A DNA stretch of 64,000 bases from Clostridia bacterium (GCA_017399965.1 JAFQAP010000033.1:1-64000), one strand, 5' to 3'. Counted from the stretch's first letter, positions 52,763-61,916 are shown. Notes: generated by a model from the sequence alone, not told the origin. Program-made: numbers and translations.

Positions 52763-53835
52763 TTTTTGCTCCTCTCGAACTCTGCCATAAACTCTACAAG
52801 CTTATCAACGCCCTCTGCAGGCATTGCGTTGTATATTGATGCACGCATACCGCCTACGGAGCGGTGACCCTTAAGGTTTTCAAATCCTGCCTTCTTCGCG
52901 GCGGAAACAAACTCTTTGTCAAGCTCTGCATCGCCGGTAACGAAGCAAGCGTTCATAATAGAACGGAACTCCTTGTCTGCTGTTGCTTTGAACATTTCGG
53001 ATGCATCAAGATAATCGTAAAGCACCTTTGCCTTTGCCACGTTGCGCTTTTCCATTTCGGTAAGACCGCCCATATTAAGCAGCCACTTGAATACCAGCCC
53101 TGCAACGTAAATGGAATAGCAGGGGGGAGTGTTATACATAGAGCCGTTATCTGCCTGAATTTTGTAATCCAGCATAACGGGAGTGCCTTCTCTTGCGTTA
53201 CCGATAAGGTCTTCTCTTATAATAACCACGGTAAGACCGGAGGGACCCATATTCTTTTGCGCGCCTGCATAGAGCATACCGAACTTTGTAACGTCTATGG
53301 GACGGGAAAGTATGCAGGAAGAAACGTCGGCAACCAGAGGAATATCGCCGGTTTCGGGGATATAGTTGTAGGTAGTGCCGTAAATAGTGTTGTTAAGACA
53401 GATGTGAACGTAATCCGCATCGGGAGAGAAGGAATCAACGTAAGGCACGTATGCAAAATTTCTGTCCTTGGAGGAAGCCAGAATATTTACCTCGCCATAC
53501 TTTGCGGCTTCATCCGCCGCCTTTTTGGAAAACTGACCGGATACGATATAATCAGCCTTCTTATTCTTGTTCATAAGATTAAGAGGCACTGCGGAAAACT
53601 GTGTGGTAGCACCGCCCTGCAAAAACAGAACGCGGTAGTTTTCGGGAATTTCCATAAGAGTGCGGAGGTCTGCTTCTGCTTGCTTGATGATATTATCGTA
53701 AACAGGTGAACGGTGACTCATCTCCATTACGGAACACCCGCTGCCCTGATAATCCAGCATTTCGTTTGCGGCTTGTTCAAGAACTTCTACGGGAAGCATA
53801 GAAGGTCCTGCGGAGAAATTGTAAATTCTTTTCAT
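52759..53835 (-). CDS. serC: Phosphoserine aminotransferase
   Basis: The 358-residue PLP enzyme has MKRIYNFSAGPSMLPVEVLE, MEMSHRSPVYDNII, FLQGGATTQFSAVP and the PLP-lysine region YAGAQKNMGPSGLTVV. It is the second enzyme of serine synthesis and is paired with serA. A serB phosphatase gene is not adjacent. I start at the ATG at 53835, which gives the family N-terminus. Confidence 0.95.
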   Translation of the reverse strand: MKRIYNFSAGPSMLPVEVLEQAANEMLDYQGSGCSVMEMSHRSPVYDNIIKQAEADLRTLMEIPENYRVLFLQGGATTQFSAVPLNLMNKNKKADYIVSGQFSKKAADEAAKYGEVNILASSKDRNFAYVPYVDSFSPDADYVHICLNNTIYGTTYNYIPETGDIPLVADVSSCILSRPIDVTKFGMLYAGAQKNMGPSGLTVVIIREDLIGNAREGTPVMLDYKIQADNGSMYNTPPCYSIYVAGLVFKWLLNMGGLTEMEKRNVAKAKVLYDYLDASEMFKATADKEFRSIMNACFVTGDAELDKEFVSAAKKAGFENLKGHRSVGGMRASIYNAMPAEGVDKLVEFMAEFERSKK

Positions 53836-53867
53836 AGCGTTTTTCACCCTTTTTGTATTAATAAAAT

Positions 53868-53882
53868 TTCAGTTAAACTGAA
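53868..53882. promoter_or_regulatory. Palindrome in the serC leader (possible operator)
   Basis: TTCAGTT-A-AACTGAA, perfect 7+1+7 dyad, 14 bp downstream of the serC -10. Its placement suits a repressor site, but no regulator is known for it. Confidence 0.4.
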
Positions 53883-53896
53883 TAATAATTTAATTC

Positions 53897-53925
53897 ATTA
53901 TATTACATTTTGGCTGTTAAGTCAA
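53897..53925 (-). promoter_or_regulatory. sigma-A promoter of serC-serA
   Basis: On the minus strand TTGACT (53925-53920), 17-bp spacer, TATAAT (53902-53897). Confidence 0.83.
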
Positions 53926-53958
53926 GGCTTTATTGCATTTACGATCAATATTATTGCG

Positions 53959-53987
53959 TTGACAAAGACTTATATATGATATATAAT
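53959..53987 (+). promoter_or_regulatory. sigma-A promoter of the lipoprotein at 54018
   Basis: TTGACA (53959-53964), 17-bp spacer, TATAAT (53982-53987). It is divergent from the serC promoter, with 33 bp between the two -35 boxes. Confidence 0.85.
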
Positions 53988-54017
53988 GTTATTACCAAAA
54001 TAAAAGGAGTGGTATAA

Positions 54018-54725
54018 ATGAAAAAAGTCTTATTATTACTTATTTGTGTGCTTGTCTTGATTTGTTTTTGCTCCTTTGGATGCACGCCGGAAAACGGGGA
54101 AAGCGGTAATGAAAGCAAACGGGAAAACGCTGTTTCCGATACCGTTTCCGATGAAATGGTTTTTGTGGCGCCGGATTGGCGAACAGAAAGCTTTTATTCC
54201 TTTGAGAAATTGGCGCAGCTTATAGCTTTGGCAAACGGGGATGACGAAAACGCTTTTAACGAATTTTTCGAAAAAGACGGCATAATACCGCCCCGCAAGG
54301 ATAAAGTAAAAGCTATTTTTGCAAACCCCGATAAAATTCCCGTAATCGTGTTGGAAAGTGAAAAATACGAGCTTGCCGTAATTTCCTTAAAAATATACTA
54401 TGATAACGATGAGCTTGATATTGAATTTGTGTATAACGGCGCGTTAGACAGACTCAGAGTAGGCGCATACACTTATGACGGTATCGAAAAAACAGATGAA
54501 ACCATTACAGACGTTGTAACGGATACTCTGATTTTGGGCGAACATTCTATGCAGATGCATACCATGGTAAAAGAAAATAATTATTGTACTCTGAAAGGAC
54601 GCATCGTGTTAGACGATTACGTGGCATACGCTCATTACAGAGGCGGCACGGTCTTGCCGGAAAGCTTGAAAGAAGGTGCGACCCTCACTACTTTGGCAGA
54701 ACTTATAAAACCCTATATTAAATAA
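54018..54725 (+). CDS. Lipoprotein of unknown function
   Basis: The 235-residue protein has a lipoprotein signal LLLLICVLVLICFCSFGC (Cys about 22) and a short Glu/Ser-rich linker. A domain with about 170 residues of mixed alpha/beta text (SFEKLAQLIALANGDDENAF, LAVISLKIYYDNDELDIEFVY) follows. It is unlike the YD-repeat lipoproteins. No family recognised. Confidence 0.72.
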   Translation: MKKVLLLLICVLVLICFCSFGCTPENGESGNESKRENAVSDTVSDEMVFVAPDWRTESFYSFEKLAQLIALANGDDENAFNEFFEKDGIIPPRKDKVKAIFANPDKIPVIVLESEKYELAVISLKIYYDNDELDIEFVYNGALDRLRVGAYTYDGIEKTDETITDVVTDTLILGEHSMQMHTMVKENNYCTLKGRIVLDDYVAYAHYRGGTVLPESLKEGATLTTLAELIKPYIK

Positions 54726-54742
54726 ACTCAAGGACGCAAAAA

Positions 54743-54820
54743 ATCGATATTCGCCTGCGGCGATCGATATGCACTTCGTGCTCGATATGTCCTTGCGGAC
54801 TCGATATGTGCTTCGCACGA
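54743..54820. repeat. Mini-hairpin array 3 (linker (A/C)TCGATAT)
   Basis: Four linkers at 54743, 54763, 54781 and 54800 each precede a different hairpin: TCGCC/GGCGA, GCAC/GTGC, GTCC/GGAC and GTGC/GCAC, with TGC, TTC or TTGC loops. All units point one way, so this is a half-array compared with arrays 1 and 2. Confidence 0.82.
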
Positions 54821-54852
54821 GAAAGAAGTACTTATCAATATCACCTTAATGA

Positions 54853-54890
54853 ATCACCCCAAGATGCCTTGCGGCTTCTTGGGGTGTTTT
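54853..54890 (+). repeat. Dispersed palindromic repeat, copy 10 (truncated, acts as terminator)
   Basis: ATCACCCCAAGATGCC/GGCTTCTTGGGGTG followed by TTTT. It lacks the GACCCCGA edge of other copies and has instead a T run, so it looks like a terminator for the lipoprotein gene and perhaps the convergent esterase gene. Confidence 0.75.
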
Positions 54891-54906
54891 GCATTTTTAA
54901 TATGTT

Positions 54907-55914
54907 TTATTTCTCCCAAATTTTGAGAGATTTAATCTTTGATACCATAGTATCTGCCAGCTTTTCGTTTATCTTCATACCGGGATGTCCCGCAGCGGCG
55001 TAATCCTTTTTGGGGTTGGCAACGGATATGGGCACAAACATAAGCTTATCGTCGGTTTCGCCCATACGCTTGAACAGCTTTTTAAGCAGTCCCGCATAGG
55101 GATCGCACATAAGACCGTAGCACCAGATGATATATGCGTGGGTGTATTTGGAACGGATATCGTTTATAAGTGCTGTTGCGCCACGCTCAAATTCCTCTGC
55201 GCTCACACCGCCCCAACCGTCGTTGGTGCCGCCGTTTATCATAACCACCTGGGGGGTCCACTTGTCGTGATCCCACACTTCTCCGTTTCTGGAGGTCATA
55301 TTAAACATCTGGTCAAAGGTAAGGTCCAAAGCGCCTTCGCAGTTGCGTACAATACCCTTGCCGGAAGCGCACTGGCAATGCAGGTCTGCGCCCAGCTCTT
55401 CAGCTACAAGGAAAGCCCATGCGGCAGTGGAATCCTCATCGCAGGTGCGGAACACGGTGGTGTCCTGATCGCCTCTTACACCGTAACCGCAGGTAATGGA
55501 ATCGCCCAGAACCTCTATACGGCGCACGCTTTCAAGGGGGGGAGGCAAAATTTCGCCGTATATTTCAAGTCCCTTTATATACAGCTTATCTTCGCCCTCG
55601 GTAATACGGAGAACGCGGACCGTGTGCTCATCGTTTTTAAGGTCGTCAACAATAACGTGTTCTTTTCCGTCGCTCACGCAGTATCTTCCGGTTTCGCCGC
55701 TCCAGCCGAAAAGCTTCTTTTCGCGGTCAATATCCACTCTTATGTATACGGGTTGGTCTGCCTTGTGCTCGCCGAAGATAATGTGAAATCCCGTTCCCTT
55801 GAATTTAAAGGAAAACCCGCTGTTTGACCAATCCAGAAGCAGTGCGTCTGCCGTAAGGATATGTCTGCCGTGGTACAAGAAATTATCACGCTCGGTAAGA
55901 TAAACTGTTTTCAT
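54907..55914 (-). CDS. Two-domain SGNH carbohydrate esterase (CE2-like)
   Basis: The 335-residue protein has an N-terminal beta-sandwich (about 1-125, WSNSGFSFKFKGTGFHIIFG) and a C-terminal SGNH domain with IEVLGDSITCGYGV (Ser), NGGTNDGW (Asn) and AAAGHPGMK (His). This layout matches CE2 acetyl-esterases that remove acetyl groups from plant polysaccharides or oligosaccharides. There is no signal peptide, so the substrate may be imported oligosaccharides. Confidence 0.85.
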   Translation of the reverse strand: MKTVYLTERDNFLYHGRHILTADALLLDWSNSGFSFKFKGTGFHIIFGEHKADQPVYIRVDIDREKKLFGWSGETGRYCVSDGKEHVIVDDLKNDEHTVRVLRITEGEDKLYIKGLEIYGEILPPPLESVRRIEVLGDSITCGYGVRGDQDTTVFRTCDEDSTAAWAFLVAEELGADLHCQCASGKGIVRNCEGALDLTFDQMFNMTSRNGEVWDHDKWTPQVVMINGGTNDGWGGVSAEEFERGATALINDIRSKYTHAYIIWCYGLMCDPYAGLLKKLFKRMGETDDKLMFVPISVANPKKDYAAAGHPGMKINEKLADTMVSKIKSLKIWEK

Positions 55915-55940
55915 TTTTTACACTTCCCAAATCTATATTT

Positions 55941-58418
55941 TTATTTTTTATTTTTAATTATCTTAAATATTTCGCATACGGGAATAGGCGCAAAGGAAAG
56001 GAGCGCTACCGTTAGCCACTGATACGTGCTCAAAGGAACAACGCCGAACAATTCCGCCGCTTTCGGAATAACCATTATTGCCGTCTGCATAGCCATACAC
56101 AGCAGTATGCTCAAAAAAAGAGGAATGTTTTTGGGTATTTTTCTTTTAAAAAAGGGCTTTTCCGAACGCATATTAAAGGTGTGGAAAAGCTGGGAAAAGG
56201 AAAGCACCCCAAAGCACATTGTACTTGCGGTCTTTATATCTCCCGTTTTAAGCCCCAGCAAAAAGGCGGAAAGGGACATACAGCCCACCAAAATTCCCTC
56301 TGCAATAATTTTCATTCCCAAGCCTTCCGCAAAAAGACTTTGGTCTTTTGGCATGGGCTTTCTTTCCATAACGCTGTCGTGAGTTTTTTCCATACCCAGC
56401 GCCACGGCGGGAAGGGAATCGGTAACAAGATTCACCCACAAAAGCTGTATGGCGGAAAGCGGGGATGGCAACGACATTACAAGCGCCGCAAATACAGTTA
56501 TTATCTCGCCTATATTGCAGGAAAGCAAAAAACGCACCGCTCTGCGGATATTGTCGTAAATGCTCCGACCGTATCTTACTGCTTCTATAATAGTCGAAAA
56601 ATTGTCATCTGTCAAGATAATATCTGCGGCTTCTTTTGCAACGTCGGTGCCGCCTTTGCCCATAGCACATCCAATGTCCGCCTTTTTCAGCGCAGGGGCA
56701 TCGTTTACACCGTCACCCGTCATGGCAACCACACGGTTTCCGTATTTATACGCTTCCACGATCTTTACCTTGAATTCGGGAGTGGTGCGGGCAAATACAG
56801 CGCAGTTTCGTATAGCCTTTGCCATGGAGGGAGTATCAAGACCCTGCAGTTGTGCTTGGGTAAGCACCCCGTCCCCTTCTCTTAATATGCCGATATTTTT
56901 TGCTATTGCCGCCGCTGTGTCGGGGTGGTCGCCGGTTATCATAACAGGCTTTATTCCCGCTTTTCTGCACAGCTTTACCGCTTTCTTCACCTCCGGGCGG
57001 GGCGGGTCCTCCAACCCGCATACACCGCAGGGAGAAAACACGCATTTTTCTATATTTTCCGGCAGAAACGGGGTTACGCAGTATCCAAAGGCGATCACTC
57101 GTTTTCCTTCAAGTGCGAGATCGGATGCCTGCTTTGCCAAAGGGTCAAAAGGGGATAAAACCTTTTCCGGCGCTCCTTTTTTTATAACAAGATACCCGTC
57201 TTTTGCTCTGTGCAGGGTTATCATATATTTTTTTGCCGAATCAAAGGGGATTTCTTTTATACGGGTGTATCCTTCCTTTTTTGCGTTTTTCTCTTTTCCC
57301 CATTCAAAAAGGGCGTTTTCCGTGGGGGATTCTCTGTCGTTGCAAAGCAGGGCAAACAGCGGAGTCTTTTCCTTATCTCCGCAAAAGGCGGTAACCGCCA
57401 TTTTGTTTTGGGTGAGCGTTCCCGTTTTGTCCGAGCAAATTACGGCGGCGGCGCCCAGAGTTTCTACTGCAGGAAGCTTTTTTACCACCGCTTTTTTGTC
57501 CGCCATTTGCTTTACGCCCATAGACAGAATTATTGTAACTATGGCAGGCAGACCTTCGGGGATTGCCGCCACCGCAAGGGAAACGGAGGTTAAAAACATA
57601 TCCTTTATGGGAAGCCCCCGTATGAGAGATATTACGAATATAACTCCGCATATAAAAAGCGCCCAATTCCCAAGCACCTTGCCCGTTTTTGCCAAACGCA
57701 CCTGCAAAGGAGTTTTTTCGCCTTCGCTTTCATTAAGCATTCCCGCAATACTGCCCATATAGCTGTTCATTCCCGTTGCGGTAACAATTGCTTTTCCTTT
57801 TCCTCCGCAAACGGTTGTGCCGGAATACACCATATTTTGTATTTCGTGAAAGACTGCGTTTTCGGGTGATGGGCGCGCCTCTTTAAAAACGGGCATACTT
57901 TCGCCCGTTAAAGCGGATTCGTCTGATGTCAGCCCGCAGGCTTCTGTCAGGTATCCGTCCGCAGGGATAAATCCGCCTTTTTTGAGTATGAGTATATCTC
58001 CCTTTACAATGTCTTCGGAAGGTATCTCTTTTTCTTTTCCGTCACGTATTACGGTGGCGTGGGGAGATGTCATTTTGCTTAAAGCATCCAGGGCCTTTTC
58101 CGCTTTGTTTTCCTGTATCACACCCAAAATTCCGTTAAGCACCACGATAGCCAGAATAATAAAAGTATCCGCCTTGCTTTCTCCCCCGATAACCGCCGCT
58201 ATAAAGCTTATAACTGCAGCGATAAGCAGGATGACAGTCATTCTGTCACCCAGAGAAAGTAAAAGCTTTTTTAAAAAAGAAGGCTTTTTCTTTTGGGAAA
58301 GAGTATTCTTTCCATCACTTTTTAAACGCTTTTCCGCCTCTTCGGAGGTAAGCCCCTCTTTCAGCGAAACGCCGTAAGCTTTTGCGGCTTGTTCTTTTGT
58401 AAACGCATGTGGCTTCAA
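55941..58418 (-). CDS. P-type cation-transporting ATPase, Ca2+ (SERCA/PMR1-like)
   Basis: In the 825-residue protein, cytoplasmic TGES (LTGESMPV), the phosphorylation motif ICSDKTGTLTQNK and the hinge MTGDGVNDAPALKKADIG are all present. M4 carries AAIPEGLPAIV, and M6 carries NLVTDSLPAVALGME, the Asn/Thr/Asp Ca-site pattern. This predicts Ca2+ export. The start is TTG behind AAAGGA and overlaps the AGCS stop by 4 bp (TTGA). Confidence 0.92.
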   Translation of the reverse strand: MKPHAFTKEQAAKAYGVSLKEGLTSEEAEKRLKSDGKNTLSQKKKPSFLKKLLLSLGDRMTVILLIAAVISFIAAVIGGESKADTFIILAIVVLNGILGVIQENKAEKALDALSKMTSPHATVIRDGKEKEIPSEDIVKGDILILKKGGFIPADGYLTEACGLTSDESALTGESMPVFKEARPSPENAVFHEIQNMVYSGTTVCGGKGKAIVTATGMNSYMGSIAGMLNESEGEKTPLQVRLAKTGKVLGNWALFICGVIFVISLIRGLPIKDMFLTSVSLAVAAIPEGLPAIVTIILSMGVKQMADKKAVVKKLPAVETLGAAAVICSDKTGTLTQNKMAVTAFCGDKEKTPLFALLCNDRESPTENALFEWGKEKNAKKEGYTRIKEIPFDSAKKYMITLHRAKDGYLVIKKGAPEKVLSPFDPLAKQASDLALEGKRVIAFGYCVTPFLPENIEKCVFSPCGVCGLEDPPRPEVKKAVKLCRKAGIKPVMITGDHPDTAAAIAKNIGILREGDGVLTQAQLQGLDTPSMAKAIRNCAVFARTTPEFKVKIVEAYKYGNRVVAMTGDGVNDAPALKKADIGCAMGKGGTDVAKEAADIILTDDNFSTIIEAVRYGRSIYDNIRRAVRFLLSCNIGEIITVFAALVMSLPSPLSAIQLLWVNLVTDSLPAVALGMEKTHDSVMERKPMPKDQSLFAEGLGMKIIAEGILVGCMSLSAFLLGLKTGDIKTASTMCFGVLSFSQLFHTFNMRSEKPFFKRKIPKNIPLFLSILLCMAMQTAIMVIPKAAELFGVVPLSTYQWLTVALLSFAPIPVCEIFKIIKNKK

Positions 58419-59653
58419 TACAGTATTTCCTTTCTTCTAATTATCAAAGCGTACAGATTCGGAAACAGCATAAGAGCGTTAAAGATATCCGCAATGCTCC
58501 ATATGCTTTCGGCATTATATATACATCCGAAAAAAGCAGATATTATCACCAAAAATCGGTAAACATATACCCAAACGCCTTTATTTGTTAAAAAACCAAT
58601 AAGGCTTTCGCTGTAAAAACACCAGCTTATCACGGCGGCGTATGCAAATATTCCCAAAGAGAAAGTAAGCAATATTCCTCCCAAACTCCCAAAGCAGACA
58701 AAAAACATTTCTTCAGTAGTTTCGCTGTGGGTGGTAAGAAGTGCCAGCGCAGTAAGTGTGCTTACCGCAAAGGTGTCTGCAAACACTTCTATTATCCCAA
58801 ACCGTGCGGCGTTCAAGGGCGATGTGCTTGCGGCGGCGTGGGCGATGGGGGAAGAGCCCATACCCGCTTCGTGGGAAAACACACCTTTGGAAACTCCCGT
58901 CCGCAAAGCAAGGGATATCGCTGTGCCCGTAATTCCCGCACCCGCTTGGGAAAAACCGAAAGCGGATTTAAAAATATTTGCAAAAGCTGCGGGTATCTCT
59001 TTAAAATTATAAAGTGTAATTCCAAAAGCGGTTGCCGTAAACAGAATTGCCGCCGCGGGAACCAAAATTCCGTTTACTTTTGCAATAATTTTTTGACCGC
59101 CCGTTACCGCAGGTATAAGTAAAAGGGCAAATGCCAAGCCTACCGTAAATTTATCAATACCCATCTCTGTAGCGGCAAGAGAAAAAGCGTTTGCCTGCGC
59201 CATATTTCCGCTGCCGAAGGATGCAAGTATGCAGGATATGGCGAAGAACACCGCGGTCTTATTTTTGCCCATGCTCTTTAGCAGGGTGGCGGCACTGCCG
59301 CGTATGCCTTGCAAGCGACTTTCTTTTACGGTTATATAGTTTTCCGCATACTTTAACATCATACAGAAAAAGGAGCTTGCCCACATCCAGAACAGCGCTC
59401 CCGCGCCTCCTTGGGTTATGGCGTAGGCTACTCCCGTAATGCTTCCTACACCCACCGTACCTCCGAGAGCCGTCATAAGCCCTCGCAGAGAGGATATTTC
59501 CGTGGAAGATTCCGTGTTTTTTACGCTTTTAATTATTTCTTTAATCCGCCTTAATGGGTAAAACCTGCTTTTAAAGGTAAAATACACTCCCGTCCCCGTA
59601 AGAAGCGCCATTGTGGGAAGGGACCACAGCAGACTGTTTATAAGGTCCAGCAA
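58415..59653 (-). CDS. AGCS-family sodium:alanine/glycine symporter
   Basis: The 412-residue protein has roughly ten hydrophobic segments. Family motifs are GGTVGVGSITGVAYAITQGG, FGSGNMAQANAFSLAA and GVFSHEAGMGSSPIAHAA. It imports alanine or glycine with Na+. It is somewhat shorter than the usual 450 or so residues. Start TTG with AGAAGG upstream. Translationally coupled to the P-ATPase gene. Confidence 0.9.
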   Translation of the reverse strand: MLDLINSLLWSLPTMALLTGTGVYFTFKSRFYPLRRIKEIIKSVKNTESSTEISSLRGLMTALGGTVGVGSITGVAYAITQGGAGALFWMWASSFFCMMLKYAENYITVKESRLQGIRGSAATLLKSMGKNKTAVFFAISCILASFGSGNMAQANAFSLAATEMGIDKFTVGLAFALLLIPAVTGGQKIIAKVNGILVPAAAILFTATAFGITLYNFKEIPAAFANIFKSAFGFSQAGAGITGTAISLALRTGVSKGVFSHEAGMGSSPIAHAAASTSPLNAARFGIIEVFADTFAVSTLTALALLTTHSETTEEMFFVCFGSLGGILLTFSLGIFAYAAVISWCFYSESLIGFLTNKGVWVYVYRFLVIISAFFGCIYNAESIWSIADIFNALMLFPNLYALIIRRKEILY

Positions 59654-59682
59654 AAAACATACCTTCTTTTTTAAAAAAGTGA

Positions 59683-59711
59683 TTGCATATAGGTAAAAAG
59701 GGTGATAAAAT
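59683..59711 (+). promoter_or_regulatory. Promoter of the SDR-dipeptidase operon
   Basis: TTGCAT (59683-59688), 17-bp spacer, TAAAAT (59706-59711); a TATAAT directly follows. Confidence 0.55.
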
Positions 59712-59746
59712 ATAATAGATATGTATCTTTACGGAGGTAAAATATT

Positions 59747-60511
59747 TTGAGTATTGCAATAATCACCGGCGCATCCTCGGGCTTGGGAAAAGAGTACGTT
59801 CTTGCGGCGGCGCGGAAATATACGGGCATAAAGGAATTCTGGCTTATAGCCCGCAGAGCCGATCTTTTGGAGGAGCTTAAAGCAAATCTCCCTGCAGATC
59901 TGTCTGTAAAGATCCTGCCCATGGACCTTAACGACAGAGCAAGCCTTGAGCAGTTGTGTATTCTTTTAAAAGAGGAAAACCCAAAGGTCAGTTTGCTTAT
60001 AAACAACGCAGGCTTCGGCAAGCTGGGCTACGTATGGGAAATAGACCCTAACGTGCAAAGAGATATGGTAGACCTTAACTGCGGTGCGCTTACCGCCGTA
60101 ACCTCTGCGGTTATCCCTTATATGGCTGCAGGCGGTGGAATATTGAACGTGTGCTCCATAGCATCCTTCGTTCCCAATTCCAGAATGACGGTGTATTCTT
60201 CCACCAAGGCATACGTAATGTCTTTTTCGCGGGCATTGCGTGAGGAATTAAAGCAAAAGCGTATAAACGTACTTGCCGTCTGCCCCGGTCCTATGAGCAC
60301 GGAATTCTTGACCAGAGCACATATCAGCAAGGGCGCATCCAAAACCTTTGATACTTTGCCGTATTGCGACCCCAAGGAGATCGCTGTAAAGAGTCTTAAA
60401 GCGCTTGAAAAGGGGAAAGCGGTATATACCAACAGGTTTTTATATAAGCTTTACCGCGTGCTTGGCAAGCTGATGCCCAAAGCGATCATGATGAAATTTG
60501 CAAAATGCTGA
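59747..60511 (+). CDS. Short-chain dehydrogenase/reductase
   Basis: The 254-residue classical SDR has ITGASSGLGKEYVLAAAR, LLINNAGFGKLG, the catalytic Ser in NVCSIASFVP and YSSTKAYVMSF (YxxxK), and LAVCPGPMSTEF. Specificity unknown; such proteins often act on keto-acyl or sterol-like substrates. The start is TTG with GGAGG 9 bp upstream. A dipeptidase gene follows after 16 bp. Confidence 0.88.
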   Translation: MSIAIITGASSGLGKEYVLAAARKYTGIKEFWLIARRADLLEELKANLPADLSVKILPMDLNDRASLEQLCILLKEENPKVSLLINNAGFGKLGYVWEIDPNVQRDMVDLNCGALTAVTSAVIPYMAAGGGILNVCSIASFVPNSRMTVYSSTKAYVMSFSRALREELKQKRINVLAVCPGPMSTEFLTRAHISKGASKTFDTLPYCDPKEIAVKSLKALEKGKAVYTNRFLYKLYRVLGKLMPKAIMMKFAKC

Positions 60512-60527
60512 AAGGAAAACATTTATT

Positions 60528-61916
60528 ATGAAAGATATAGCAAAACAGGTAAGAGAATTTATGGAAAGAGAGGATATAAAAGCTCAGTTTGAAGCGGACT
60601 TGGCTTCTATTATATCCATCCCCTCCGTTTCCGAAAAGGGCGAGGGAAAATACGTGTTCGGCGAAAACTGCGCCCGCGTTCTCGAGACTACTCTCGCCAT
60701 AGGCGAAAAATACGGCTTCAAGCCCGAAAATCACGATTACTACTGCGGTTCTCTTGTATACGGCGAAGGGGAAAAGGAGATAGGTATCGTTTCCCATCTG
60801 GACGTTGTCCCCTGCGGAGGAGGTTGGAGCGTGGAGCCCTATGCGCTCACCGTAAAGGACGGACTCTATATCGGCAGAGGTACAGAGGATGATAAGGGTC
60901 CTATGCTTATTTCTATGTACGCAATACGCTTTCTTATGGAAAAGGGATATTCGCTTCCCTTCGCAGTACGTATGATACTGGGCTGTGACGAAGAGGTGGG
61001 CAGTACCGACCTGCGCCATTTTGCTTCTGTAAGAGAGGTGCCGGATTTTTCCTTCACGCCCGATAGCGGCTTCCCCGTATGTATAGGCGAAAAAGGTATT
61101 TTCTCCTTTGGTATACTGCTCGGCAAAAAGTCTGCGAATATTCTTGAAATAGGCGGCGGTACCGCAAGTAACTCTGTGGCGGATTCCGCATATTGCGTTG
61201 TAAAGACGGACGTTACTCCTAACATAAAAGAGGGAATTACCGTTGAAAATATGGGGGATACTCTTCGTATAACCGCAACGGGTAAGGGCGCCCATGCCTC
61301 GCTTCCCGAAAACAGCTTAAGCGCAGTAAAGCTTTTGTGCGAATATCTTGTGGAAAACGGCATTGCGGATACAGAGGGCTTGCGTTTTCTCGCAAAGGCT
61401 TGCTCCGAATATAAGGGAAAGACATTCGGTATAGATAAAGAGGATAAGGATTTCGGTTATCTCACCTGCATCTGCGGACTTTTGGGTGAAAAAGAGGGAG
61501 ATCTGTGGGCAAACTTCAATGTGCGTTACATTCCTTATGTGCCTTATGAAGAGATCATAGCCACCGTAAAACAGACAGCGGAATCCTATGGTTTTACCGC
61601 ATACAGCGGCGGCTGCTCCGAAGGATATATAATGTCTTCCGATGACCCTCGTATTCAGGCGCTTACCGATTCCTGCCGTGATATTATAGAGGAAGACTGT
61701 TCGCCATACACCATGGGCGGCGGCACTTACGCCAGATATATGAAAAACACCGTTGCTTTCGGCGCAACTATTTCCGCATACCGCGGATTGTTGGGCGAAG
61801 GCAAGGGCGGTGCCCACGAAAGAGATGAATATATCTCCCGCGAAGAAGTCATCCGTGCGGCACAGATTTTCGTTTTGTCTCTTTTAAGACTCAAAAAGGT
61901 TTATTCGGGTAATTAA
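60528..61916 (+). CDS. M20-family dipeptidase (PepV/Sapep-like)
   Basis: The 462-residue metallopeptidase has SHLDVVPCGGGW (first metal His-Asp), GRGTEDDKGPM (bridging Asp), GCDEEVGSTD (catalytic Glu pair) and the lid-domain text GKGAHASLPENS. A C-terminal metal-ligand region has GGGTYARYM. It hydrolyses dipeptides in the cytoplasm. The ATG at 60528 has AAAGGAAA upstream. Its 3' end overlaps the convergent yqfD gene by 26 bp. Confidence 0.93.
   Translation: MKDIAKQVREFMEREDIKAQFEADLASIISIPSVSEKGEGKYVFGENCARVLETTLAIGEKYGFKPENHDYYCGSLVYGEGEKEIGIVSHLDVVPCGGGWSVEPYALTVKDGLYIGRGTEDDKGPMLISMYAIRFLMEKGYSLPFAVRMILGCDEEVGSTDLRHFASVREVPDFSFTPDSGFPVCIGEKGIFSFGILLGKKSANILEIGGGTASNSVADSAYCVVKTDVTPNIKEGITVENMGDTLRITATGKGAHASLPENSLSAVKLLCEYLVENGIADTEGLRFLAKACSEYKGKTFGIDKEDKDFGYLTCICGLLGEKEGDLWANFNVRYIPYVPYEEIIATVKQTAESYGFTAYSGGCSEGYIMSSDDPRIQALTDSCRDIIEEDCSPYTMGGGTYARYMKNTVAFGATISAYRGLLGEGKGGAHERDEYISREEVIRAAQIFVLSLLRLKKVYSGN

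Noticed and set aside
53848..54017. T-box or serine-related riboswitch before serC
   Set aside because: The leader is about 55 nt and contains only a short palindrome; there is no T-box sequence, specifier stem or terminator.
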